DNA of 64,000 bases from Thiotrichales bacterium. GTDB taxonomy: Bacteria; Pseudomonadota; Gammaproteobacteria; HK1. Below the pieces are notes generated by a model that made no database searches, had not been told where the DNA came from, and saw nothing but the letters and a program-made list of their open reading frames with translations. Position 1 is the stretch's first letter. Each line of letters opens with the position of its first letter. The stretch lies in assembly GCA_026709935.1 (NCBI GenBank), contig JAPOSC010000050.1, forward strand, positions 19,855-83,854. Reading direction: 5' to 3'. Position numbers and translations under genes: made by a program. Shown one piece after another: positions 33,475 to 41,261 of this stretch.

Positions 33475-34719
33475 GTGCGTCCGGGCGGCGCGCGTCCCGC
33501 AGCCTTGATCCAGCGGCTCCGCCATCTCTTCTCGCTCGGCGGGTCGCGCTTTCGCCGCCTGCTTGTCGCGACGTTCTTCAACGGCGCGTCGATGGTGGGC
33601 GAGATGCTGCTCTTCGGTCTCGCCGTGTACGATCTGTCGGGCTCCACCGTGTGGGTCGGACTCTCTCTTGCGCTCTACTTCGGTCCCAACTTCTTCGTGG
33701 GCGCGGTCGCCGGGACCATCGCCGACAGCTTCGACCGGGCGCGGGTGCTGCGCATCATGGAGGCCGCCCTCGGCATCAACCTGCTCCTGATCGGCGTCCT
33801 GTTCGCATTCGAAGTGGCGGGACTTGCCGTCGTCCTGTGCCTGACCCTTGTCTCCGGGGCGTTCCGGGCCGCCTACAACCCGGCGCGATCGAGCTACGCC
33901 TTCGATCTCTCCGGCGCCGGACGCATCGTGTCCGCGCTCGGTACCCTGAACATCGCGGTGCGGCTCGGTCAGCTTGTGGGCGCACTGGTGGCGGGCTGGA
34001 TCGCAGCGGAGGCGGGTATCGGAGCTGCCTACATGACGCTGGCGGGAGCGCAGGCGCTCGCACTTCTTGCATTTGGGCGACAGCGGGTGGCGTCGCCGGT
34101 GCCGGCCGGCGCCGGACGTCCGTCGATGCGGGCCGGACTCGTCGAGTTCTTCCGCGAACTGGGCGCGAACCGCCCGCTTCTCATCCTGTTCGTGGTGACC
34201 GCGGCGGTGGAGGTGTTCGCGTTCTCCTTCCTGACCGTGCTGCCCGATCTCGCCGTCGATCGGCTAGGTCTCGACGCGGCCGGGCTCGGTCTGCTCCACG
34301 CCGCGCGCTCGATCGGCGGCATCATCGGCGGCATCGTGATGGCGATGGCGGGTCCGAGCCGCCGGCTGGGAGTGGTCTGGCTCGCGATGATCGCGGCGTT
34401 CGGGCTGGAGGTGATGGCGTTGGGGCTCGCGCCGAACCTGCCCATCGCGTTCGTGGTGACGGTGACCATCGCGTTCTGCGCAGTGGCGAGTGACGTGCTG
34501 ACCCAGAGCATGATGCAGCTCGCGGTGCCCGACGCGCTGCGCGGCCGCGCGATGGGGGCCTGGCAGGTCGCGATCGGTTTCTCCCCGATCGGTCACCTGC
34601 AGATGGGGCTGCTCGCGGGCGCGATCGGCACCGCCGGGGCGCTGCTGCTCAACGGCGCGGCGCTGGTGCTGGTCGCGATCGGCGCGGGGGCGGCGTCGCG
34701 AAGGCTGAGGGAGATGTAA
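33475..34719 (+). CDS. MFS transporter (EntS/MFS_3-like)
   Basis: 414 residues with about 12 membrane segments. The loop between helices 2 and 3 reads [18 protein letters not shown], and a matching second-half loop [12 protein letters not shown] is present. It starts at GTG 33475, or at a TTG ten codons later; the distinction is not secure. Such transporters export siderophores, drugs or metabolites. It lies divergent from UbiD with about 220 bases between. The direction of transport is inferred from family only. Confidence 0.85.
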   Translation: MRPGGARPAALIQRLRHLFSLGGSRFRRLLVATFFNGASMVGEMLLFGLAVYDLSGSTVWVGLSLALYFGPNFFVGAVAGTIADSFDRARVLRIMEAALGINLLLIGVLFAFEVAGLAVVLCLTLVSGAFRAAYNPARSSYAFDLSGAGRIVSALGTLNIAVRLGQLVGALVAGWIAAEAGIGAAYMTLAGAQALALLAFGRQRVASPVPAGAGRPSMRAGLVEFFRELGANRPLLILFVVTAAVEVFAFSFLTVLPDLAVDRLGLDAAGLGLLHAARSIGGIIGGIVMAMAGPSRRLGVVWLAMIAAFGLEVMALGLAPNLPIAFVVTVTIAFCAVASDVLTQSMMQLAVPDALRGRAMGAWQVAIGFSPIGHLQMGLLAGAIGTAGALLLNGAALVLVAIGAGAASRRLREM

Positions 34720-34757
34720 GATCCGCCGTCTCCGGAACCAGCGACGGGAGGACCGCC

Positions 34758-36074
34758 GTGCCCCGCTACCTCAAGACCGGGATCAGTGACGATGCAAAGG
34801 CCGACGCCGACGCAAAGGTGCGTAGGACCGTCGAGGACATTCTCGTCGCCATCGAGGCGCGTGGCGACGCCGCGGTACGCGAGTATTCCGAGCGGTTCGA
34901 CGGCTGGACCCCGGACGCATTCCGCCTGAGTCGGGCCGTCATCGATGCCTGCCACGAGCGGGTAGGCGCGCGGGAACGTTCCGACATCGAATTCGCCCAA
35001 GCCCGGATCCGCGACTTCGCCCAGATCCAGAAGAAGGCGCTGCGCGACGTCGAGTGCGAGACGATGCCGGGCGTCGTCCTCGGCCACCGGAACATCCCCG
35101 TGAACAGCGTCGGCTGCTACGTGCCGGGCGGCAAGTACCCGCTGATCGCCTCTGCCCACATGAGCGTGGTCACCGCGAAGGCGGCGGGGGTGAAGCGGAT
35201 CGCCACCTGCGCGCCGCCCTACCGGGGCGAGCCGCATCCGGCCATCGTGGTCGCCCAGGATCTGGGCGGGGCCGACGAGATCTACTGCCTTGGCGGGGTG
35301 CAGGCGGTCGGGGCGATGGCGCTCGGCACCGAGTCCATCGATCCGGTGGACATGCTCGTCGGCCCGGGGAACATGTTTGTCGCCGAGGCCAAGCGTCAGC
35401 TCTTCGGCCGCGTGGGCATCGATCTCTTCGCGGGACCCACCGAGACCCTGGTGATCGCGGACGAGACGGTGGATGGCGAGCTGTGCGCGGCGGATCTGCT
35501 CGGTCAGGCGGAGCACGGTCCGACCTCGCCCGCCATCCTGCTCACCGACTCCGAGAAGCTCGCTTGGGAGACGATGGCCGAGGTCGAGCGCCAGCTCGAG
35601 ACCCTGGCTACCGCCGAGGTCGCGGGACAGGCGTGGCGCGACTACGGCCAGGTGATCGTGTGCGAAGATGTCGACGAGATGGTGGCGACCGCCGACGACC
35701 TCGCGGCCGAGCACGTCCAGGTCATGACCGGGGACCCGCAGTACTTCCTCGACAACATGACCAACTATGGTGCCCTTTTCCTTGGCCCGGAGACGAACGT
35801 CTCCTACGGCGACAAGGTGATCGGCACCAACCACACTCTTCCCACCCGCCGCGCCGCGCGCTACACCGGCGGCCTGTGGGTCGGGAAGTTCATCAAGACC
35901 TGTACGTACCAGCGGATCACCGAGGATGCGTCGGTCCGGCTCGGCGAGTATTGTTCGCGCCTGTGCGCGATGGAGCACTTCGCCGGGCACAAGGAGCAGG
36001 CGGACATCCGGCTGCGGCGCTACGGCGGACAAGACGTGCGCGGTCTCGATGTTCTGCCCGGTGCCGACGGATGA
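34758..36074 (+). CDS. Histidinol dehydrogenase-family protein, HpsN-like
   Basis: 438 residues. It has the family's NAD- and zinc-related signatures: [44 protein letters not shown] and [13 protein letters not shown]. The late segment [19 protein letters not shown] followed by [13 protein letters not shown] differs from true HisD, which normally ends in a PSAFMGHFSPESVGDY-like stretch. It resembles HpsN-type dehydrogenases that oxidise sulfopropanediol or other alcohols twice to acids. No other his genes are near, so a catabolic role is more likely. ATG start 38 bases after the MFS stop; 70 bases later comes amt. Confidence 0.82.
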   Translation: MPRYLKTGISDDAKADADAKVRRTVEDILVAIEARGDAAVREYSERFDGWTPDAFRLSRAVIDACHERVGARERSDIEFAQARIRDFAQIQKKALRDVECETMPGVVLGHRNIPVNSVGCYVPGGKYPLIASAHMSVVTAKAAGVKRIATCAPPYRGEPHPAIVVAQDLGGADEIYCLGGVQAVGAMALGTESIDPVDMLVGPGNMFVAEAKRQLFGRVGIDLFAGPTETLVIADETVDGELCAADLLGQAEHGPTSPAILLTDSEKLAWETMAEVERQLETLATAEVAGQAWRDYGQVIVCEDVDEMVATADDLAAEHVQVMTGDPQYFLDNMTNYGALFLGPETNVSYGDKVIGTNHTLPTRRAARYTGGLWVGKFIKTCTYQRITEDASVRLGEYCSRLCAMEHFAGHKEQADIRLRRYGGQDVRGLDVLPGADG

Positions 36075-36147
36075 AGGAACTCGGGCGCGGATGTACGGAG
36101 AGCGGGCCGATGTCGATCCGAACCGGAAAATCACGGAGGAGGAACCA

Positions 36148-37455
36148 ATGAATCCCGAAGAGCTGCAATCCGCAATCAGCATGACCACGACCATCAACCT
36201 GGAGGTCTACTACTACTGGTGCACCGCCATCATGATCCTGATCCACGCGGGGTTCATGATGTACGAAATGGGCGCCTCGCGAGTGAAGCACACGCTCGCG
36301 TCCGGGACCAAGAACGTTCTCGCGTTCGCGTTCATGATTCCGACGTTCTGGATGTTCGGGTGGTGGATCTACCTGGCGATGCCGGGAGGCTTCATACCGG
36401 ACTTCGAGGCCGGTGCGGGCGGGGTGCCGTGGAGCGCGTCGATGGGACCGAATCTCGCGGACAACGCGACGGGCGTGTTCTGGGGGGCGTTCACCCTGTT
36501 CGCCTGCACCACCGCTTCCATCATGTCCGGCTCGGTCATCGAGCGCATCCGGCTGTCGGCGTTCCTCATCCTCGCCGTGGTGCTCGGCTCGGTGGTGTGG
36601 ATCCTGTCCGCCGCCTGGGGCTGGCACCCGGACGGCTGGATGGTCACCAAGTGGGGCTACCACGACTTCGGTGCCTCCGGGGTGGTGCACATCATCTCCG
36701 GCTTTTTCGCCCTCGGGGTCCTGATTCACCTCGGCCCCCGGATCGGACGCTTCAACGCCGACGGCTCGGCCAACATCATCCGCGGTCACAGCCTGCCGAT
36801 GACCATGGTGGGTCTGATGGTGATCGTGGTCGGGTTCTTCGGCTTTCTGGGCGGTTGCCTGTTCTACGGGGGCACGGAGCAGTGGACCAACATCTACGGC
36901 ATGCCGACGACGCTGTCCACGATCTGCTTCAACACCCTGATGGGCATCGCGGGGGGCATCATCGGCTGCTACACGATCACGCGCGATCCCTTCTGGATGA
37001 TGTCCGGCGCTCTGTGCGGGGTCATTTCGGTCGCCGCGGGCATGGACATGTACTACCCGGCCTTCACCTTCGTGCTGGCGTTTGCCGGCGGGCTCATCGG
37101 CCCGATGTCCGCCAAGCTTCTCGAGAAGTTCGGTATCGACGACGCGGTCGGGGCGGTCTCGGTGCACGGCACCTGCGGCATCGTGGGTCTTCTCGGTGTC
37201 GGGATCTTCGCCGGCGGCTATCCGCCCTTCTCCGACGCCATCCCTGCGCCGACCTTCGGCGGCCAGTTCATGGGCATGCTCGTGATGGTGGCGCTTGGTT
37301 TCATCCCGGGCTATCTGCTGGGCGGGCTGTTCAAGGTGCTGGGGGTGTTGCGTTCCAGTGACGCGGTGCAGGAGACGGGCCTGGATCTCGAAATCGAGAA
37401 CGCGGCCTACCCGGAAAGCATCCAGACCGACCCCGAGCTGATTCAGAAGTCCTGA
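36148..37455 (+). CDS. Ammonium transporter (Amt family)
   Basis: 435 residues from the ATG at 36148 with a GGAGGAGG site; the frame is open upstream into HisD. There are 11 membrane segments. The twin histidines that line the pore are in ASGVVHIISG and VHGTCGIVGLL. The start of the channel domain reads GFMMYEMGASRVKHT, where typical Amt has GFAMFEAG. The last 35 residues are an acidic cytoplasmic tail. No GlnK gene accompanies it; instead a 52-codon membrane protein gene follows with 38 bases between. Confidence 0.93.
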   Translation: MNPEELQSAISMTTTINLEVYYYWCTAIMILIHAGFMMYEMGASRVKHTLASGTKNVLAFAFMIPTFWMFGWWIYLAMPGGFIPDFEAGAGGVPWSASMGPNLADNATGVFWGAFTLFACTTASIMSGSVIERIRLSAFLILAVVLGSVVWILSAAWGWHPDGWMVTKWGYHDFGASGVVHIISGFFALGVLIHLGPRIGRFNADGSANIIRGHSLPMTMVGLMVIVVGFFGFLGGCLFYGGTEQWTNIYGMPTTLSTICFNTLMGIAGGIIGCYTITRDPFWMMSGALCGVISVAAGMDMYYPAFTFVLAFAGGLIGPMSAKLLEKFGIDDAVGAVSVHGTCGIVGLLGVGIFAGGYPPFSDAIPAPTFGGQFMGMLVMVALGFIPGYLLGGLFKVLGVLRSSDAVQETGLDLEIENAAYPESIQTDPELIQKS

Positions 37456-37493
37456 CGAACGTACCAATCAGGCCGACAACAGGAGAGCGACAC

Positions 37494-37652
37494 ATGGACA
37501 CGAGCCCCATCACCTCATGGGAAGGCGCCGAGGCGTTCTACACGTTTTTCGACGGAGGCGCCCTGTTCTGGTTCTGGCTTGCCGTGGTGTGCTGCATCAT
37601 TCCGATCGTGGTGGCATACAGGGCGGAAAAGCGAGCCGAGGAAAGGCGCTGA
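37494..37652 (+). CDS. Small single-pass membrane protein linked to Amt
   Basis: 52 residues with an AGGAG site 8 bases before the ATG. The sequence has a polar N-terminus (MDTSPITSWEGAEAFYTFFD), one hydrophobic helix about 22 residues long (LFWFWLAVVCCIIPIVVAY), and a basic/acidic tail RAEKRAEERR. It is translated in the same direction as amt and ends before a hairpin, so the two form an operon. I know of no named family. A small helper or regulator of Amt, in the manner of small proteins attached to other transporters, is a guess from position alone. Confidence 0.72.
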   Translation: MDTSPITSWEGAEAFYTFFDGGALFWFWLAVVCCIIPIVVAYRAEKRAEERR

Positions 37653-37675
37653 AACCAGACGACGGTCGACACATC

Positions 37676-37699
37676 GAGGCCCGGCGCCCGCCGGGCCTC
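37676..37699. terminator. Hairpin closing the amt operon
   Basis: GAGGCCCGGC and GCCGGGCCTC form a perfect 10-bp stem around GCCC, 23 bases after the small membrane protein gene and 90 bases before the convergent coxE stop. It probably terminates transcription in both directions although no T-run is present. Confidence 0.6.
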
Positions 37700-37789
37700 C
37701 GGACGATTGTCGTTACCGCATGGCGCCCCGTATGACGCAGGGGCGACCATCACGCCGAATCCGCGGCCGGATTCGGATGTCCTCGACGG

Positions 37790-38968
37790 TCACCCGCCGG
37801 GAGTCACGAGCGCCGTGCAGAGGTCTTCCAGATTTTCCAGGTTGTGCACCGGGCGCAGCTCGTGCACGTGGGGGAGGAGCGCCCGCATCCCGGCCGCTTT
37901 CGGCTCGAAGCGCTCGTAGCGAAGGAGCGGGTTGAGCCAGATCAGTCGGCGGCACGACTTGCGCAGCCGTTCCGCGCCGGGGCCGACGCCTTCGCCCACC
38001 TCGCGGTCGAGTCCGTCGGTGATGAGCAGCACCACCGCGCCCTGGCCGCAAACCCGCCGTGACCACTCCCGGTTGAACGTGTCGAGACACGGTCCGATGC
38101 GGGTGCCGCCGTCCCAGTCCGCCACCTCCGCGCTCGCCCGCTCGACCGCTGCGTCCACATCGCGGTCGCGCAACTGGCGGGTGATGTTGGTCAGCCGGGT
38201 GCCGAAGACGAAGGAGGATACGCGGGTCCGGTCGCGGGCCAGCGCGTGCGCGAAGTGCAGCAGGACCCGGGAGTACCGGCTCATCGACCCCGAGATGTCG
38301 CAGAGCACCACGAGCGGGGACGGCCTCTGCCGCCGCTTCCGGCGGGCGAGCTCGACCGTGCCCGACCCGGAGCGGAGGCTTCTGCGCAGCGTGGTGCGCA
38401 TGTCGACGAGCGAGCCGCGCGGATGCGGGCGGTAACGCCGCGTGGGGGCCGGCGGAATGGCGAGACGCAGGCGCGCGATGGCCGCCTTCGCGGTCGCGAG
38501 CTCCACCGCGGACATCTGCTCGAAGTCGCGTGAACGCAGCACTTCCCGATCCGACCAGGTGAGCGTCGCGTCGAATTCGATCTCCTTCTCCGCCTCCCGG
38601 GTCCGCGCCTCGCGTTCGGCGCCCGCGAAGAGGGCTTCGCTCAGCCGCCGGCTGAGCGGACGTGCATCGCCCTGCGGGGGGACGTGGATGGTGGGGAGGA
38701 GGAGGCTGGTCACGCGCTCCAGGAGTTTCGGGTTGCGCCAGAAGACGTGGAACGCCTCGTCGAACAGCGGCCGCTGATCGGCCCGGCGCACGAAGACCGC
38801 GTGCAGCGTCCAGTAGAAGTCGTCGCGCCGGGTCACGCCGACCGCTTCGACCGCGCGCAGCGCGTCGAGCACCGCACCACTTCCGATCGGCAGTCCCGCC
38901 GCGCGGAGGGTGCGGGCGAAGTGCATGAGGTTGGCACCGAGGTGGCCGGGGGGGAAGGATGTGTTCAC
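37790..38968 (-). CDS. coxE: CoxE-like VWA-domain protein
   Basis: 392 residues from a GTG at 38968, which overlaps the stop of the HicB-like gene by GTGA. The C-terminal VWA domain has the MIDAS motif DISGSMSRYS and later TDGLDREVG. CoxE works with the MoxR-type ATPase CoxD in maturation of the molybdenum-sulfur-copper centre of CO dehydrogenase-like enzymes. It is the last gene of the cluster. In the usual order coxD and coxE are adjacent; here a small gene lies between. Confidence 0.86.
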   Translation of the reverse strand: MNTSFPPGHLGANLMHFARTLRAAGLPIGSGAVLDALRAVEAVGVTRRDDFYWTLHAVFVRRADQRPLFDEAFHVFWRNPKLLERVTSLLLPTIHVPPQGDARPLSRRLSEALFAGAEREARTREAEKEIEFDATLTWSDREVLRSRDFEQMSAVELATAKAAIARLRLAIPPAPTRRYRPHPRGSLVDMRTTLRRSLRSGSGTVELARRKRRQRPSPLVVLCDISGSMSRYSRVLLHFAHALARDRTRVSSFVFGTRLTNITRQLRDRDVDAAVERASAEVADWDGGTRIGPCLDTFNREWSRRVCGQGAVVLLITDGLDREVGEGVGPGAERLRKSCRRLIWLNPLLRYERFEPKAAGMRALLPHVHELRPVHNLENLEDLCTALVTPGG

Positions 38969-39186
38969 CGACGCGGGAGTCGTTCTTCGATCCGGGTCAC
39001 ATGGAGCTCTCCGCCCAGCCGCCGGTCTGTTTCTTCGCTCGGCGCAGCATCGAAAAACAGTGCGAGCGCCTCGACAAGGTTGCCCCTCGCCTCGGCTGCG
39101 CTCGATCCCTGGCTTGCCGCGTCGATTTCCGGGCAAAGGGCCACGTAGCCCTCGCGTTCGATGATTGCGGTCAAGCGTCTGGTCAT
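38965..39186 (-). CDS. HicB-like protein between coxD and coxE
   Basis: 73 residues from an ATG overlapping the coxD stop by ATGA, with GGAGGGG as ribosome site. The sequence follows the HicB partial RNase H fold: AIIEREGYVALCPEIDAASQ, then SSAAEARGNLVEALALFFDA. There is no C-terminal DNA-binding domain, and no hicA toxin gene is nearby. Translation is coupled at both ends (ATGA with coxD, GTGA with coxE), so it is an integral gene of this operon, not a free toxin-antitoxin unit. An adaptor role in the CoxD-CoxE step is possible but unproven. Confidence 0.82.
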   Translation of the reverse strand: MTRRLTAIIEREGYVALCPEIDAASQGSSAAEARGNLVEALALFFDAAPSEETDRRLGGELHVTRIEERLPRR

Positions 39187-40166
39187 CGTCCCCTCCCGTT
39201 CTTCCGACTGTCCGTTCTGCCTGCCAGTGGCGAGGCTCCGCCCTCCTTGTGCAGCTCGCGCCTGATCTGTTCGATGATGCCCGCGGCCTCGCTGCCCCGG
39301 ATGCGGGCGATGTCGTCCTGATACTTGAGGAGCGAGCCGAGGGTGTCGTTGACCACGTCCGGCGACAGGGCCAGCACGTCGAGCTGGGTGAGGGCCTCGG
39401 CCCAGTCGATGGTCTCGGCCACTCCCGGTGCCTTGAAGAGATCCATGGCGCGCAGGCTCTGTACGAAGGCGACGACCTCGCGGCTCAGGGCCTCCGCCGC
39501 GCCGGGCGCCCGCACCCGCAGGATCTCCAGCTCCCGCGTCGCGTCCGGGTAGTCCACCCAGTGGTAGTAGCAGCGGCGCTTGATGGCGTCGTGGATTTCC
39601 CGGGTACGGTTGGAGGTGATGACCACCACCGGTGGCTCGTCGGCGGCGATCGTGCCGAGTTCCGGGATCGTGATCTGGAAGTCCGCCAGCAGCTCCAGGA
39701 GGTACGCCTCGAAGGGTTCGTCGGCGCGGTCGAGTTCGTCGATGAGCAGCACCGGAGCGCCGGCGGGGTCGGGGTTCAGGGCGTCGAGGAGGGGACGTTC
39801 GATGAGGAAGCGGCGAGAGAAGATGTCGTCTTCGAGCGCCCCGATCGCATCCGCCGGCGTGCCGCGTTCCTGTCCCGCCGCCTCCGCCAGCCGGATCCGG
39901 ATCATCTGGCGCGGGTAGTTCCACTCGTAGACGGCGGATGCGACGTCGAGCCCCTCGTAGCATTGCAGCCGGATGAGCCGGCGGCCGAGCACATTCGCCA
40001 GGACCTTCGCCACCTCCGTCTTGCCCACCCCGGCCTCGCCTTCGAGGAACAGCGGGCGACGCATCCGCAGGGTGAGAAACACCGCGGTGGCGAGGCTTCG
40101 TTCGGCGACGTAGTCGCCTTCGGCAAGTCGGGAAGCCGTCTCGTCGACGGAAGTGGGAAGGGTCAT
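39183..40166 (-). CDS. coxD: MoxR-family AAA+ ATPase CoxD
   Basis: 327 residues from the ATG at 40166. Walker A is GEAGVGKT at 43-50 and Walker B VLLIDELDRAD near 140. Sensor 1 reads VVITSNRTREIHDAIKRR. CoxD-type ATPases act as chaperones in the assembly of the active-site cluster of CODH-type enzymes together with the VWA protein CoxE. The gene lies 269 bases downstream of coxM with a repeat in the gap, so it may have its own promoter. Confidence 0.9.
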   Translation of the reverse strand: MTLPTSVDETASRLAEGDYVAERSLATAVFLTLRMRRPLFLEGEAGVGKTEVAKVLANVLGRRLIRLQCYEGLDVASAVYEWNYPRQMIRIRLAEAAGQERGTPADAIGALEDDIFSRRFLIERPLLDALNPDPAGAPVLLIDELDRADEPFEAYLLELLADFQITIPELGTIAADEPPVVVITSNRTREIHDAIKRRCYYHWVDYPDATRELEILRVRAPGAAEALSREVVAFVQSLRAMDLFKAPGVAETIDWAEALTQLDVLALSPDVVNDTLGSLLKYQDDIARIRGSEAAGIIEQIRRELHKEGGASPLAGRTDSRKNGRGR

Positions 40167-40191
40167 GCAAGCGCCCTGAAAGTTGGTCAGC

Positions 40192-40309
40192 GATTCCCGC
40201 TGGCGCCTCGGCAAGCCGCCGCGCGGTGCGATTCCGTCGGGTTTCGGGCTCCCGGAGCACGCGTTCGGGGCGATTTCGAGCGCATGTTCCCGTCCGGCGG
40301 GAATTGCGG
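40192..40309 (+). repeat. Member C of dispersed intergenic repeat family, between coxM and coxD
   Basis: From GATTCCCGCTGGCG through CGCGGTGCGATTCC, GGGTTTCGGGCTCC and CGATTTCGAGCGCATGTTCC to GGCGGGAATTGCGG. It aligns along its length with 17741-17861. It sits between two minus-strand genes of one cluster, in a 269-base gap where other gaps in the cluster are 1 to 28 bases. Confidence 0.6.
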
Positions 40310-40435
40310 AAAGTGGATGTATCCGGATGCGGCCGGAGTCGATCGGGCGCTCCGGGATTGGTGCATGGTGGCCGGAGAGCCGAGCCGGAGAGATCCCCGG
40401 CTCGGCGGTGCGCGTCCTGCCCGCGTCGAGCCGGA

Positions 40436-41233
40436 TCAGCCGGCCGCCGCCGCGACCGCGCGTCGCGCCATTACCCCGACCAGATGGGCGCGGTACTCGG
40501 CGCTGGCGTGGATGTCCTCGTTCAGCGCGTCCTGCGAGACCGCAACATTTCGGATCGCGTCGGCGCTGAAGTTGCCCGCGAGTGCCGTTTCCATCGCACC
40601 GACCCTGAATACCGAATCCCCGGCCCCGGTGACCGCGACCCGGATGCCGCTCGCGGTGTCCGCCACCATGACCCCGACGACCGCGTAGCGCGACGCGGGG
40701 TTGGGGAATTTCACGTAGGCCGCCCGACGCGGAACCGGGAAGCTGACCGAGACGACGATCTCTCCTTCATCGAGCGCGGTCTCGAACAGCCCGGTGAAGA
40801 AGTCGTCCCCCACGATCGTGCGCCGGTCGGTGCGCACCGTGGCGCCGAGGCCGACCACCGCGGCCGGATAGTCGGCGGCGGGATCGGCGTTCACGATCGA
40901 TCCGCCGATGGTGCCGCAGTTCCGCACCTGCGGATCGCCGATGCCGTCCGCGAGGGAGGCGAGCGCGGGAATCGCAGCCCGTACTTCGGCCGATGCGGCG
41001 ACCTCCGCGTGCCGCACCATCGCCCCCACCACGATCGCGTCGCCTTCCCGGCGTACGCCGCCGAGTCCCGGCACCGTGGCGAGATCGACCACGTCCGAGG
41101 GGCTTGCGAGCCGCTGCTTCAGGGTCGGAATGAGGGTTTGCCCGCCGGCCATCACCCGGCCGTCCTCGGCCGCCGCGAGCGCCGCGGCCGCCGCCTCGAG
41201 GGTGTCGGGGCGGTGGTAGTTGAATGCATACAT
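40436..41233 (-). CDS. coxM: CO-dehydrogenase-type FAD-binding medium subunit
   Basis: 265 residues. The FAD site has the two expected motifs AGGQTL near residue 30 and TIGGSIVNADPAAD near 110. It is the medium subunit of a three-part molybdenum hydroxylase, passing electrons from the iron-sulfur subunit to a quinone or another acceptor. It follows the large-subunit gene with a 28-base gap. ATG start. Confidence 0.92.
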   Translation of the reverse strand: MYAFNYHRPDTLEAAAAALAAAEDGRVMAGGQTLIPTLKQRLASPSDVVDLATVPGLGGVRREGDAIVVGAMVRHAEVAASAEVRAAIPALASLADGIGDPQVRNCGTIGGSIVNADPAADYPAAVVGLGATVRTDRRTIVGDDFFTGLFETALDEGEIVVSVSFPVPRRAAYVKFPNPASRYAVVGVMVADTASGIRVAVTGAGDSVFRVGAMETALAGNFSADAIRNVAVSQDALNEDIHASAEYRAHLVGVMARRAVAAAAG

Positions 41234-41261
41234 GTTCGTGTTCCTCTTCGCCCGGACCGGA

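Noticed and set aside
34758..36074. Histidine-biosynthesis locus
   Set aside because: Only one HisD-family gene is present, its late motifs differ from biosynthetic HisD, and the neighbours are transporters.
38965..39186. HicAB toxin-antitoxin pair
   Set aside because: Only the HicB-like fold is present. Neighbouring genes on both sides are coxD and coxE, overlapped by the frame, leaving no room for hicA.
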